DNA of 64,000 bases, taken from assembly GCF_013386115.1 (NCBI RefSeq), contig NZ_JACAOR010000001.1, positions 1,020,639 to 1,084,638 of the forward strand, given 5' to 3'. This DNA is from Pseudomonas gingeri (lineage in GTDB: Bacteria; Pseudomonadota; Gammaproteobacteria; Pseudomonadales; Pseudomonadaceae). Made by a program: the position numbers and the translations under genes. The notes beneath the pieces were generated by a model. The model searched no databases, had not been told where the DNA came from, and worked only from the letters and a program-made list of their open reading frames with translations. Shown in pieces: positions 17,024-27,443 of this stretch; the stretch's first letter is position 1; the number at the start of each line of letters is the position of its first letter.

Positions 17024-17671
17024 ATGACCACCCTGCTGCATATCGAATGCTCGCCGCGCAAACACCGCTCCGCCTCCCTCGAAGCGGCCCACGGCTTTAT
17101 CGAACGCTACCGGCACCACCGCCCCGCAACCGAAGTGATGACCCTGGACCTGTGGAGCGAGCCGTTGCCGGACCTCGACCAGCCCGCCATGGACGCCAAG
17201 TACGCCGCCCTTGCCGGCCTCGCCCTGAGCCCGGAACAGGCCGAAGCGTGGCAACGACTGGAGGCACTCGGCGCGCCCCTGCTCAAGGCCGATCTGATCG
17301 TATTGTCGGTGCCGCTGTGGAATTTCGGCATTCCCTACAAGCTCAAGCACTTTATCGACCTGGTGTCCCACAAGGGCATCCTGTTCGAATTCGGTCCCGA
17401 GCGCGGGCTCGAAGGCCTGCTCGGCGGCAGGATCGCCGTGGTCACCTACGCCCGCGGCCTGGACTTTTCCGCGCAATCGGCCACCCCCGCCGAACGCTTC
17501 GATTTCCAGAAACCCTATGTCGAGGCATGGCTGCAATTCGTCGGGATTACCGAGGTGCATTCGGTGACGGTCGAAAAGACCCTGCTCGGCCAGGACATGG
17601 ATGAAGCATCACGCCGCGCGGGCGCGGAACAGGCGCATGCCCTGGCGGACAGGCTGGCCGGACAACGCTGA
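17024..17671 (+). CDS. FMN-dependent NADH-azoreductase/NAD(P)H oxidoreductase-like flavodoxin-fold protein
   Basis: A 215-residue flavodoxin-like protein from ATG 17024 (MTTLLHIECSPRKHRSASLEAAHGFIERY), showing the AzoR-type phosphate loop SPR..RSAS and the FMN-contact segment VLSVPLWNFGIPYKLKHFIDLVSHKG near residues 92-120. AzoR enzymes reduce azo dyes and quinones by two-electron transfer with NADH. Divergent from the LysR gene. Slightly longer than the classical 200 residues. Natural substrate probably quinones; not determined by sequence. Confidence 0.85.
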   Translation: MTTLLHIECSPRKHRSASLEAAHGFIERYRHHRPATEVMTLDLWSEPLPDLDQPAMDAKYAALAGLALSPEQAEAWQRLEALGAPLLKADLIVLSVPLWNFGIPYKLKHFIDLVSHKGILFEFGPERGLEGLLGGRIAVVTYARGLDFSAQSATPAERFDFQKPYVEAWLQFVGITEVHSVTVEKTLLGQDMDEASRRAGAEQAHALADRLAGQR

Positions 17672-17832
17672 TGAACTCACCCCGGCGTCATCGGCAGATC
17701 CTTGCACTGACGCCCCCGGGTGATGCGCTTACATCCTTGCAACAACCCTTCACAACCCCACTACAATCTCACCATTGAGCCCGGCACCCGCGGGTGCCTA
17801 CACTCTCGCGCCTGCCCCAGTGAGAGATCATC

Positions 17833-19293
17833 ATGACTGCCCCCGATACCCCTGCCCACGACGCCCGACAACGCTGGATCGCCCTGATCGTGCTGTGCCT
17901 CGGGGTCCTGATGATTGTGCTCGACACCACCATCGTCAACGTCGCCCTGCCGTCGATCAAGACCGACCTGCAGTTTTCCGAAACCTCCCTGGCCTGGGTG
18001 GTGAACGCCTATATGCTGACCTTCGGCGGCTTCCTGCTGCTCGGAGGACGCCTGGGCGACCTGTACGGGCATCGCCGGCTGTTCCTGCTGGGGATCGGCT
18101 TCTTCACCCTGGCCTCCCTGGCCTGCGGCATCGCCCAGACCCAGGCGGTGCTGGTCTGGGCCCGCGCCTTCCAGGGCCTGGCCGCTGCCGTGGTCACCGC
18201 CGTGGCCCTGTCGCTGATCATGGACCTGTTCAGCGAACCGGCCGACCGCGCCAAGGCCATGGGTGTCTATGGTTTTGTCTGTGCCGGCGGCGGCAGCCTG
18301 GGCGCGATGCTCGGCGGGGTCCTGACCAGTACCTTGAGCTGGCACTGGATTTTCCTGGTCAACCTGCCGATCGGCGTGGCGGTGATCCTGCTGTCCCTGC
18401 GCCTGCTGTCGAAAACCCTCAACGAACATCCCTCCCGCGACCTCGACGTGGCCGGCGCCCTGACGGTGACCGCCGCGCTGATGCTGGCGGTGTACGCCAT
18501 CGTCAATGGCAACGAGATGGGCTGGGGCTCGACCCGCACCGTCGGGCAACTGGTCCTGGCCGCCGGCCTGCTGGTGGCCTTCCTGGTGATCGAAACCCGG
18601 GTCAGGGTGCCGCTGATGCCGTTGCGCCTGTTTCGCCTGCGCAACCTGGCCATCGCCAATGTCGTCGGCGTGCTCTGGGCCGCGGCGATGTTTGCCTGGT
18701 TCTTCCTCTCGGCCTTGTACATGCAACTGGTGCTGGGCTACACGCCGCTGGAAGTCGGCCTGGCCTTCCTGCCGGCGAACCTGATCATGGCGGTTTTCTC
18801 GCTGGGTATCTCGGCCAGGCTGGTGATGCGCTTCGGTATCCGCCTGCCCCTCGCGGCAGGGCTGGCACTGGCGACCATCGGCCTGCTGCTGTTTGCCCAG
18901 GCGCCTGTGAACGGCACCTTCATGCACCATATCCTGCCGGGCATGGTGCTGCTGGGGCTGGGGGCCGGCATTGCGTTCAACCCGCTGCTGCTGGCAGCGA
19001 TGAACGATGTCGCGCCATCCGAATCAGGCCTGGCGTCCGGAGTGGTCAATACCGCGTTCATGATGGGCGGCGCACTGGGCCTGGCCGCGCTCGCCAGTCT
19101 CGCGGCGGCGCGCACCCACTTGCACCTGAGTGCCGGGTTGCCGCCCCTGGATGCCCTCAATGACGGCTATCAGGCAGCCTTCCTGGCGGGCGCGCTGTTT
19201 TCCGCGCTGGGCGCCGGCATCGCCGCGACCCTGATGCGCACGAAAACCGGCAGCAGCCTTGGCGGCGAGGCTCCGCTGGTCAGCGGTCATTAA
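17833..19293 (+). CDS. DHA2-family MFS drug exporter (14 TM)
   Basis: A 486-residue major facilitator with about 14 hydrophobic segments. The motif LDTTIVNVALPSIKTDL after helix 1 is diagnostic of the DHA2 (EmrB/QacA) family; GGRLGDLYGHRRLFLLG is the loop 2-3 motif A. It should expel hydrophobic compounds by proton antiport. No membrane-fusion partner or adjacent regulator is present. Its stop overlaps the convergent mucR-like stop by 4 bases. Confidence 0.9.
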   Translation: MTAPDTPAHDARQRWIALIVLCLGVLMIVLDTTIVNVALPSIKTDLQFSETSLAWVVNAYMLTFGGFLLLGGRLGDLYGHRRLFLLGIGFFTLASLACGIAQTQAVLVWARAFQGLAAAVVTAVALSLIMDLFSEPADRAKAMGVYGFVCAGGGSLGAMLGGVLTSTLSWHWIFLVNLPIGVAVILLSLRLLSKTLNEHPSRDLDVAGALTVTAALMLAVYAIVNGNEMGWGSTRTVGQLVLAAGLLVAFLVIETRVRVPLMPLRLFRLRNLAIANVVGVLWAAAMFAWFFLSALYMQLVLGYTPLEVGLAFLPANLIMAVFSLGISARLVMRFGIRLPLAAGLALATIGLLLFAQAPVNGTFMHHILPGMVLLGLGAGIAFNPLLLAAMNDVAPSESGLASGVVNTAFMMGGALGLAALASLAAARTHLHLSAGLPPLDALNDGYQAAFLAGALFSALGAGIAATLMRTKTGSSLGGEAPLVSGH

Positions 19294-21374
19294 CCCAGCA
19301 CCTTCTGCTGCTCGGCCCGGCTGATATCCGCCATGAAGCGATCGGCCGGCAACGGGTGCCCCAGCAGATAACCCTGCAGGGAATCGCAGCCCAGCCGGGT
19401 CAGGAAGTCCTGCTGCATGTCGGTCTCGACACCTTCGGCGACAATCCGCAAGCCCAGCGCCTGACCCAGCGCGACAATCGCCGAAACGATCGCCGCGTCG
19501 TCGGTGTCGTGCTCCAGGTCGCGGACAAAACCGCGGTCGATCTTCAGCTCGTTGGCCGGCAGCCGCTTGAGGTACATCAGGCTCGAATAGCCAGTGCCGA
19601 AGTCATCGATGGACAGGTCCACGCCCATGTCCGACAGTTGCTGCAACACCGTCATGCTCGCGTCGGCATCGCTCATGGCGGTGGTTTCGGTGATTTCCAG
19701 GGTCAGGCTGTTGGCCGGCAACCGGTGCCGCTCCAGGGCGCCGGCAACGCTGGCGACCAGGCCGCCATGACAGAACTGCAAGGCCGAGAGGTTCACCGCG
19801 ATACGCCAGTGCTGGTAGCCCTGTTCGTACCAGAGCCGCATCTGCCGGCAAGCCTCGTTCAACACCCACTCGCCGATGGGGATGATCAGGCCACTCTTTT
19901 CCGCCAGGGTGATAAAGGTGTCGGGTGGCAACAGGCCCTGCTCGGGATGCTCCCAGCGCAACAGGGCTTCGGCACCGATGGGCAAGCCGCCCCGCGCATC
20001 GAACTTGGGTTGGTAGTGCAGGCGGAACTGATCGCACTCCAGCGCCTGGCGCAGATCCTGGAGCAATTGCAGTTGCTTGCGTGCATTACCGTTCATCGAG
20101 GCATCGAAGAAACTGTGGCCGTTCTTGCCCGCGCCCTTGGCGTGATACATCGCCGCGTCGGCGTTCATCAGCAATTCTTCGGCGGTCTGGCCGTTGCCGG
20201 GGTACATCACGATGCCGATGCTGGCGGAGATCTGCAGGTCATGACCGGATACCCGGAACGCCTGGGACAGCAGATTGACCTGGCGTGACGCCACCTGCAG
20301 CGCATCGTCCGGTTCCGCCAGCTGCGCCAGCAGGACGAATTCATCGCCGCCGATCCGCGCCAGGGTGTCCTGGGTCCGCAGGTCCTCACGCAGGCGCAGC
20401 GCGACTTCACGCAACAACTGATCGCCCATGTGGTGGCCGAAGGCATCGTTCACCGGCTTGAAGCCATCCAGGTCGATAAACATCAGGGCAAAACAGCCGC
20501 CATCGGCGCTCACCTTGTGCATCGCCTGGTCGATGCGGTCCGCCAGCAACACCCGGTTCGGCAGGCCGGTCAGGGTGTCATGCAGCGCCAACTGGGTCAG
20601 TTCCTGGTTGGCCAGGGTCAGCGAATCGGCCAGATCGGCGGTGCGCGCCTCCAGCCGGGCATCGAGGATCGAGGTCAACAAGGCGATCGACAGCACCGCC
20701 AGACTGGTCACCAACACCAGCAGGTCCAGGCCCTTCAGCGCCAGGCCGCTGGCAGCCGCGCCACAGAAGCTGCCTTCGGCGAAATTCGCCGCCGCCATGC
20801 CGGTGTAATGCATGCCGACAATCGCAATCCCCATGACCACCGCCGCCCCGCTGCGCGCCAGGCGTACATGGGGAGTGTTGTGCCGCAGGTGGAAGGCAAT
20901 CCACAGTGCCGCCGCGGAGGCCACCACCGCAATCACCAGCGACGCACTGAACAGGGTCGGGTCGTAGTCGATGCCGGGCTGCATCTTCAATGCCGCCATG
21001 CCGCAGTAATGCATGGCACTGATACCGGCACCCATGACCAGCGCGCCAAATGCCAGCTGCCACAACGGCAGGCGCGGCTGGCTGACCAGCCACAGGGCAA
21101 AACCGCAGGACAGGATCGCGATCAGCAGCGACAGCGCGGTGAGCGGCGCGTCGTAGCCGAGCTCGATCGGCAGGCGGAATGCGAGCATGCCGATGAAGTG
21201 CATCGACCAGACCCCGACGCCCATCGCCAGGGCGCCGCCGGCCATCCACAGATAGACGGCGCGGCCACGGGCGGTGGCAATGCGCCCGGTCAGGTCCAGG
21301 GCGGTATAGGAGGCCAGGATCGCCACACAGAGCGAGATGAAGACCAGCGCGGGGGAATAACTACCAATGAGCAT
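19290..21374 (-). CDS. mucR: MHYT-GGDEF-EAL membrane c-di-GMP enzyme (MucR-like)
   Basis: A 694-residue protein from ATG 21374. Seven membrane helices form the MHYT sensor, with MHFIGM (58-63), MHYCGM (121-126) and MHYTGM (188-193) as the three repeat motifs thought to bind a metal and sense a diatomic gas. A GGDEF domain follows with an intact signature (342-346), then an EAL domain with EALLRW (469-474) and the downstream DDFGTGYSS and DSLQGYLLG blocks. Both catalytic halves look active, so synthesis and breakdown of c-di-GMP are possible. P. aeruginosa MucR (PA1727) has the same architecture and length and supports alginate production. Confidence 0.92.
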   Translation of the reverse strand: MLIGSYSPALVFISLCVAILASYTALDLTGRIATARGRAVYLWMAGGALAMGVGVWSMHFIGMLAFRLPIELGYDAPLTALSLLIAILSCGFALWLVSQPRLPLWQLAFGALVMGAGISAMHYCGMAALKMQPGIDYDPTLFSASLVIAVVASAAALWIAFHLRHNTPHVRLARSGAAVVMGIAIVGMHYTGMAAANFAEGSFCGAAASGLALKGLDLLVLVTSLAVLSIALLTSILDARLEARTADLADSLTLANQELTQLALHDTLTGLPNRVLLADRIDQAMHKVSADGGCFALMFIDLDGFKPVNDAFGHHMGDQLLREVALRLREDLRTQDTLARIGGDEFVLLAQLAEPDDALQVASRQVNLLSQAFRVSGHDLQISASIGIVMYPGNGQTAEELLMNADAAMYHAKGAGKNGHSFFDASMNGNARKQLQLLQDLRQALECDQFRLHYQPKFDARGGLPIGAEALLRWEHPEQGLLPPDTFITLAEKSGLIIPIGEWVLNEACRQMRLWYEQGYQHWRIAVNLSALQFCHGGLVASVAGALERHRLPANSLTLEITETTAMSDADASMTVLQQLSDMGVDLSIDDFGTGYSSLMYLKRLPANELKIDRGFVRDLEHDTDDAAIVSAIVALGQALGLRIVAEGVETDMQQDFLTRLGCDSLQGYLLGHPLPADRFMADISRAEQQKVLG

Positions 21375-21522
21375 CGAAATTCTCTGGAGCAGCGGACCGG
21401 ACGGCATATCAGCCCGTTAAAACCCCGGATTGTACCTGCTTCATTTACGAACGCACGGGTTTAGAAATTCGCTGCGACGTGCTGCATCATCCGGTGCGAG
21501 CCCGCAGGCCGGGGAATGCCGG

Positions 21523-21984
21523 CTAGGGGTGCCCGTCGCGCTCGATGGCATTGATGCGCTCGACCTTGGCTCCGGACCGCGCCGCCTCGAACTCCGATTC
21601 CAGGAACGACTTGACCACGCTCTTGGCCAGCTCGGCGCCCACCACCCGCGCGCCGATGGACAGGATCTGCGCATCGTTGCTCTTGCGCGCGCGCTCGGCG
21701 GAATAGGTGTCATGGGCCTGGGCCGCGCGGATTCCGAACACCTTGTTGGCGGAAATGGCCATGCCGATTCCCGTGCCACAGACCAGCACTCCCAGTCGAT
21801 GGGCGCCGCCCTTGATCGCATTGGCCACGGCCAGGGCGATGTCCGGATAGAGCACCGGGTCGAGCGAATGGGTGCCGAAGTCTTCAACCGGATGCCCCAG
21901 GGTCTCGATATACCGCTTGAGCACCTCCTTGAGCTCATAACCCGCTTCGTCACACCCGATGGCCACCGAGAATGCTGTATTCAT
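21523..21984 (-). CDS. RpiB/LacAB family sugar-phosphate isomerase
   Basis: A 153-residue RpiB-type isomerase with GVLVCGTGIGMAISANK carrying the catalytic Cys69 and the C-terminal GARVVGAELAKSVVKSFLESEFE. The active-site DH of E. coli RpiB is DE here (Asp12-Glu13), which points to a substrate other than ribose-5-phosphate. Neighbours are a sugar-binding protein and a threitol-type dehydrogenase, and RpiB relatives isomerise D- or L-erythrulose phosphate in tetritol catabolism. A role on a four-carbon sugar phosphate is therefore plausible but inferred. Confidence 0.85.
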   Translation of the reverse strand: MNTAFSVAIGCDEAGYELKEVLKRYIETLGHPVEDFGTHSLDPVLYPDIALAVANAIKGGAHRLGVLVCGTGIGMAISANKVFGIRAAQAHDTYSAERARKSNDAQILSIGARVVGAELAKSVVKSFLESEFEAARSGAKVERINAIERDGHP

Positions 21985-22322
21985 GGCGTTTCACTCCGCT
22001 GCCGTGATGAGGCAAAAACTGATCATATGATCTTCATATGAGAATTTGATCAGTCATTTCTCAGGCATTACACCCCCTACTGTCAAGCATGATTTGCTTT
22101 AGCCACTAGAAAACAGGGCAAACCATCGACATGCCGCCTTTGGCAGCCCTTCATAATTTTTTGAACAAAAACCCATTGACTGATCAGAATTTCATTTGAT
22201 ACACATAGATTCACAGCGAGACATGACGCTGCGACCCACAGGAATTTCACAGCAAGAGAAAACGCTGACCCGCCATTTGCCTTCGCCAAAAACGAACGAC
22301 AACAACAATAAAGGTGTTCTCC
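21985..22322. promoter_or_regulatory. 338-bp divergent regulatory region with repeated operator-like motifs
   Basis: No convincing gene lies here; a 68-codon minus-strand frame is untidy and unsupported. The 10-mer TGATCAGTCA occurs at 22047-22056 and inverted at 22177-22186, with a shorter ACTGATCA at 22018-22025. CATATGA is repeated directly around 22024-22041. The sequence is AT-rich around these sites. Motifs near each divergent gene suggest one regulator controls both the isomerase and the binding protein; no regulator gene is adjacent. Confidence 0.5.
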
Positions 22323-23333
22323 ATGAAGTCAGGTAAAACAGTACTCGCCCTGCTGGCCGTCTCCCTGCTCGCCAGCAGCGTCAGCTTCGCCCAGGGCAAG
22401 ACCTACAAGATCGGTGCCGCCGTCTATGGCCTCAAGGGTCAGTTCATGCAGAACTGGGTCCGCGAATTGAAGGAGCACCCGGCGGTCAAGGACGGCACGG
22501 TGCAGATCACCGTGTTCGACGGCAACTACGACGCCCTGACCCAGAACAACCAGATCGAGACCATGGTCACCCAGCACTACGACGCGATCATCTTCGTGCC
22601 GATCGACACCAAGGCCGGGGTTGCCACCGTGGCCCGCGCCCAGGAAAGCGACGTGCCGGTGATCGCCTCCAACACCAAGGTCGCCAGCGCCAATGTGCCC
22701 TACATCGGCAACGACGATATCGAGGGCGGGCGCCTCCAGGCCCAGGCCATGGTCGACAAGCTCAAGGGCAAGGGTAACGTGGTGATCATCCAGGGCCCGA
22801 TCGGCCAGTCGGCGCAAATCGATCGGCAAAAGGGCGAAGTCGAAGTGTTGCTGAAGAACCCGGGCATCAAGGTCATCGAGATGAAGACCGCCAACTGGTC
22901 GCGCGCCGAAGCCCTTTCGTTGACCGAGGACTGGCTCAACGCCCACCCCAACGGCGGCATCTCCGGCATCATCGCGCAGAACGACGACATGGCCCTGGGT
23001 GCCCTGCAAGCGGTGAAATCCCGTGGCCTGTCGCCAAACGACGTCCCCATCACCGCGATCGACGGCATGCCCGATGCCATCCAGGCGGCGAAGAAAGACG
23101 AAGTCACCACCTTCCTGCAGGATGCCCAGGCGCAGTCCCAGGGCGCTCTCGACGTGGCCCTGCGAACCCTCGTCGGCAAGGACTACAAGCCGCAGTCAGT
23201 GATCTGGCAGCGCTACGCCAAGGACCTGAAGTGGGGTGACGGCACCGACAAGACCTACATCCTGCCATGGGTTCCGGTCACCAACGCCAATGCCGACGCG
23301 CTGTACCTGCAGGTTTCCGGCACCGCCAAGTAG
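22323..23333 (+). CDS. Periplasmic sugar-binding protein (ABC type, RbsB-like)
   Basis: A 336-residue protein from ATG 22323, preceded by AAAGGTG. A signal peptide (MKSGKTVLALLAVSLLASSVSFA, cleavage near residue 23) precedes a type I periplasmic binding fold: TYKIGAAVYGLKGQFMQNWVREL, QIETMVTQHYDAIIFVPIDTKAG, NVPYIGNDDIEGGRLQAQAMVD, AQNDDMALGALQAVKSRG and ITAIDGMPDAIQAAK. These blocks are typical of ribose/polyol binding proteins (Peripla_BP_4). It is followed by a dehydrogenase, not by the usual ATPase and permease genes, so the transporter partners must be encoded elsewhere or are lost. Confidence 0.9.
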   Translation: MKSGKTVLALLAVSLLASSVSFAQGKTYKIGAAVYGLKGQFMQNWVRELKEHPAVKDGTVQITVFDGNYDALTQNNQIETMVTQHYDAIIFVPIDTKAGVATVARAQESDVPVIASNTKVASANVPYIGNDDIEGGRLQAQAMVDKLKGKGNVVIIQGPIGQSAQIDRQKGEVEVLLKNPGIKVIEMKTANWSRAEALSLTEDWLNAHPNGGISGIIAQNDDMALGALQAVKSRGLSPNDVPITAIDGMPDAIQAAKKDEVTTFLQDAQAQSQGALDVALRTLVGKDYKPQSVIWQRYAKDLKWGDGTDKTYILPWVPVTNANADALYLQVSGTAK

Positions 23334-23481
23334 CCCCGAGCCATCAGGAACCACCGAGCCCAGCCCCGCGCAGTCACCGGGCTGGTGCCCCCCGCGTCGC
23401 GGCGCCGGTGATCGCCCGTGCAAACCGACCGATCGACCACTGCCGCACGCCGTCACCCCGTGTTTTCCGAGGTCCACTGCC

Positions 23482-24597
23482 ATGACCCGTGTTATCGAGC
23501 AACCTTCCCGCCACGACCAGCCGGTCATCCCCGCCACCATGCAGGCCGTGGTCTGCTACGGCCCCGAGGACTACCGCCTGGAAGAAGTCGCGGTACCGAC
23601 ACCCGGCCCCGACGAGATTCTCACCAAGGTCGAGCTGTGCGGCATCTGCATGGGCGACATCAAGACCTTTCGCGGCGCGCCGTCGTTCTGGGGCGACGCC
23701 GAACAACCGCGCTACGTCAAGCCGCCGATGATCCCCGGCCATGAGTTCGTCTGCCGCGTGGTCGCCCTCGGCCCGGGTGCGGAAAAACGTGGCGTGAAGA
23801 TCGGCGACCGGGTGATTTCCGAACAGATCGTGCCGTGCTGGGGCTGCCGCTTCTGCAACCACGGCCAGTACTGGATGTGCCAGAAACACGACCTGTACGG
23901 TTTCCAGAACAACGTCCAGGGCGCCATGGCCCAGTACATGATCTTCACCAGGGAAGGCATCGTGCACAAGGTGCCGGACAGCATCCCGCCGGACGAGGCG
24001 ATCCTGATCGAACCCCTCGCCTGTTCGCTGCATGCCGCCGATCGTGCGGATGTCGGTTTCGACGATATCGTCGTCGTGGCCGGTGCCGGGACCCTCGGCC
24101 TGGGCATCATCGGCGCGGTGCGCTTGCGCAACCCCAAGCGCCTGATCGTCCTCGACATGAAGCCAGAACGCGCCGAACTGGCCTTGCGCATGGGCGCCGA
24201 CGAAGTGTGGAACCCGGCCCGTGAGGACGTCCTGGAAAAGATCCGCGCCATCACCGACGGCTACGGCTGCGATATCTATATCGAAGCCACCGGCCATCAC
24301 AAGGCGGTCAACCAGGGCCTGGCGATGCTGCGCAAGCTCGGACGCTTCGTCGAATTCAGCGTGTTCAATGACGAGGCCACCGTGGACTGGTCGATCATCG
24401 GCGACCGCAAGGAACTGGATGTGCTCGGCTCGCACCTGGGGCCCTACATGTACCCGCGGGCCATCGACTTTATCGGCCAACGCAAGATCGACATGCGCGA
24501 CGTGGTGACCCACAAGTTCGCCCTGGCGGACTTCATGGATGCCTTCGCGGTGATGGAGCGCGGCGATCGCTCCCTGAAAGTCGTACTGGAACCCTGA
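23482..24597 (+). CDS. Zinc-dependent polyol dehydrogenase (erythritol/L-threitol dehydrogenase-like)
   Basis: A 371-residue medium-chain dehydrogenase from ATG 23482. Catalytic zinc ligands: Cys53 (ELCGICMGD) and His87-Glu88 (IPGHEF). Structural zinc cysteines 119, 122, 125 and 133 (CWGCRFCNHGQYWMC). The Rossmann loop is VVAGAGTLGLGIIGAVR. The sequence style matches enzymes annotated as erythritol/L-threitol dehydrogenases, which oxidise the tetritol to erythrulose. It lies 148 bp after the binding protein and opposite the RpiB-like isomerase, which fits a tetritol route. Substrate inferred. Confidence 0.85.
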   Translation: MTRVIEQPSRHDQPVIPATMQAVVCYGPEDYRLEEVAVPTPGPDEILTKVELCGICMGDIKTFRGAPSFWGDAEQPRYVKPPMIPGHEFVCRVVALGPGAEKRGVKIGDRVISEQIVPCWGCRFCNHGQYWMCQKHDLYGFQNNVQGAMAQYMIFTREGIVHKVPDSIPPDEAILIEPLACSLHAADRADVGFDDIVVVAGAGTLGLGIIGAVRLRNPKRLIVLDMKPERAELALRMGADEVWNPAREDVLEKIRAITDGYGCDIYIEATGHHKAVNQGLAMLRKLGRFVEFSVFNDEATVDWSIIGDRKELDVLGSHLGPYMYPRAIDFIGQRKIDMRDVVTHKFALADFMDAFAVMERGDRSLKVVLEP

Positions 24598-24606
24598 GCC
24601 GTACTC

Positions 24607-24636
24607 GACCACCCGGCTTTCGTGGACCGGGTGGTC
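24607..24636. terminator. Hairpin between convergent dehydrogenase and dctA-like genes
   Basis: A 10-bp perfect stem (GACCACCCGG / CCGGGTGGTC) with a 10-base loop lies just after the dehydrogenase stop. No clear T-run follows on either strand, so intrinsic termination is uncertain. Confidence 0.4.
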
Positions 24637-24661
24637 GCGGCACCGCCCTTGGGCGATTCGG

Positions 24662-25993
<1,332 letters not shown>

Positions 25994-26109
25994 GGTAGGT
26001 CCTCGTCAGCATGGGCGTTCCCCGGGCAGCAGGGGGCCGGGCCCTGAATCGGCCAACCCCGTGGGGAGCACGCTTGTTATTGTTTTGAAGACGGGTGCCG
26101 CCGGGCCAC

Positions 26110-27051
26110 TCAGGCCACTCGGTTGATCGGCGCTCCCGCCTGGAAGGCTTCCAGGTTGGCGACAATCGCCTGGGCCAGGCGTCGCAGACTGCTCTGGCTG
26201 GCCCAGGCGACATGAGGGGTGATGATCAGGTTCGGGTGCCGGCAGGCGAGCAGCGCATGATTGGCCTCCGGCGGTTCGACCGCCAGCACATCCAGCGCCG
26301 CACCGCCCAACCGGCCGCTGCGCAAGCTTTCCAGCAGTGCCGCTTCGTCCACCAACGGCCCTCGCGCGGTATTGATCAGCAAGGCCGTGGGTTTCATCTG
26401 CCGCAGTTCGGCGGCCCCGATCAGATGGCGGGTGTGCTCGGTCAGCGGGCAATGCAGGGAAATCACATCGCTTTGCTCCAGCACCGCCTCGAACGGTAGA
26501 TAGCCCTGGCGGACCTGGCTCGCGCCACGATGCTCGGCAAAGATCACGCGCATGCCCACCGCCTCGGCGATACGTGCGGTCAACGAACCGATGCCGCCCT
26601 TGCCGACGACGCCCAGCACACTGCCACGCACATCCAGGATCGGCTGGTCGTGCACGCAGAAGTGACGGGACTCCGGCCATTGCCGCAGGGCCGCCTCACG
26701 GTAGGCGAACAGCTGTCGACGCAGGGCGAATATCGAGGCAATCACCGCCTCGGCGACACTCTGCGCCGAATAGGCCGGCACATTGGAGACCATCACGCCA
26801 CGATCCCGACAGGCCGCCAGGTCGATGCAGTCATAGCCGGTCGCGGCGACACAGATAAAGCGCAGCTTCGGCAGGCGCTCCAGTTCCGCGGCGCCCAGAC
26901 GGACCTTGTTGGTAATCAGTATTTCGGCGTCGGCCGCCACCCGCGCCAGGAGGTCCGGGGCGGTATCGGGCCGATCGATCCAGGAGGTGACCCAGGCCGG
27001 ACGAGCGATACTCGACGGCAAGCTGGCACTGTCGAGAAAGACGATGTTCAT
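26110..27051 (-). CDS. D-2-hydroxyacid dehydrogenase (glycerate dehydrogenase-like)
   Basis: A 313-residue NAD(P)-dependent D-isomer 2-hydroxyacid dehydrogenase. The nucleotide loop is GSVLGVVGKGGIGSLTARIAEAVGM, with Lys in the middle of the glycine loop. The catalytic blocks LLINTARGPLVDEAALLESL (Arg) and NLIITPHVAWAS (His) are present, and ALDVLAVEPP carries the Glu. It resembles HprA-type enzymes reducing 2-oxo acids such as hydroxypyruvate or glyoxylate. Its ATG overlaps the stop of the VOC gene (ATGA), so it is translated as part of the operon. It may reduce a 2-oxo acid released by the upstream lyase; this is inference. Confidence 0.88.
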   Translation of the reverse strand: MNIVFLDSASLPSSIARPAWVTSWIDRPDTAPDLLARVAADAEILITNKVRLGAAELERLPKLRFICVAATGYDCIDLAACRDRGVMVSNVPAYSAQSVAEAVIASIFALRRQLFAYREAALRQWPESRHFCVHDQPILDVRGSVLGVVGKGGIGSLTARIAEAVGMRVIFAEHRGASQVRQGYLPFEAVLEQSDVISLHCPLTEHTRHLIGAAELRQMKPTALLINTARGPLVDEAALLESLRSGRLGGAALDVLAVEPPEANHALLACRHPNLIITPHVAWASQSSLRRLAQAIVANLEAFQAGAPINRVA

Positions 27052-27443
27052 CGGGCGTCACTCTCCCCGGCCAGTTCGGAAATCTCGATCAGGTTCAGGT
27101 CCGGATCGCGCACATACACCGAGCGGATCGGCGCGGTGGCGCCCGTGCGCATCACCGGCCCCTCGATGATCGGCCAGTCGGCCTGGCGCAACCGTTCGAT
27201 CACCGCCTCCAGGGGAATCGCGGCGATAAAGCACAGGTCCAGCGCACCCGGTACCGGCAGGTGGGCCTTGGGCTCGAACTCATGGCCACGCACATGCAGG
27301 TTGATCTTCTGGTTACCGAAGCGGAACGCCTTGCGTCCTCCGGCGAAGGTTTCCAACTGCATGCCCAATACCCGGACATAGAAGTCCTCGGCGGCAACGG
27401 GATCGATGGTGGTCAGCACCAGGTGGTCGAGATGGTCGATCAT
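27048..27443 (-). CDS. VOC family protein (glyoxalase/dioxygenase fold)
   Basis: A 131-residue single VOC protein: IDHLDHLVLTTIDPVAAEDFYVRVLGMQLETF at the N-terminus supplies the first metal His, and SVYVRDPDLNLIEISE ends with the C-terminal Glu ligand. VOC enzymes include glyoxalase, epimerases (methylmalonyl-CoA) and dioxygenases. Both ends overlap neighbours by ATGA (HMG-lyase-like upstream, dehydrogenase downstream), so it is a tightly coupled operon member. An epimerase or lyase role on the pathway intermediate is possible. RBS AGGAG. Confidence 0.82.
   Translation of the reverse strand: MIDHLDHLVLTTIDPVAAEDFYVRVLGMQLETFAGGRKAFRFGNQKINLHVRGHEFEPKAHLPVPGALDLCFIAAIPLEAVIERLRQADWPIIEGPVMRTGATAPIRSVYVRDPDLNLIEISELAGESDAR

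Noticed and set aside
22083..22289. A 68-codon minus-strand ORF in the isomerase/binding-protein gap
   Set aside because: No ribosome site, no recognisable features, and the region has operator-like repeats instead.
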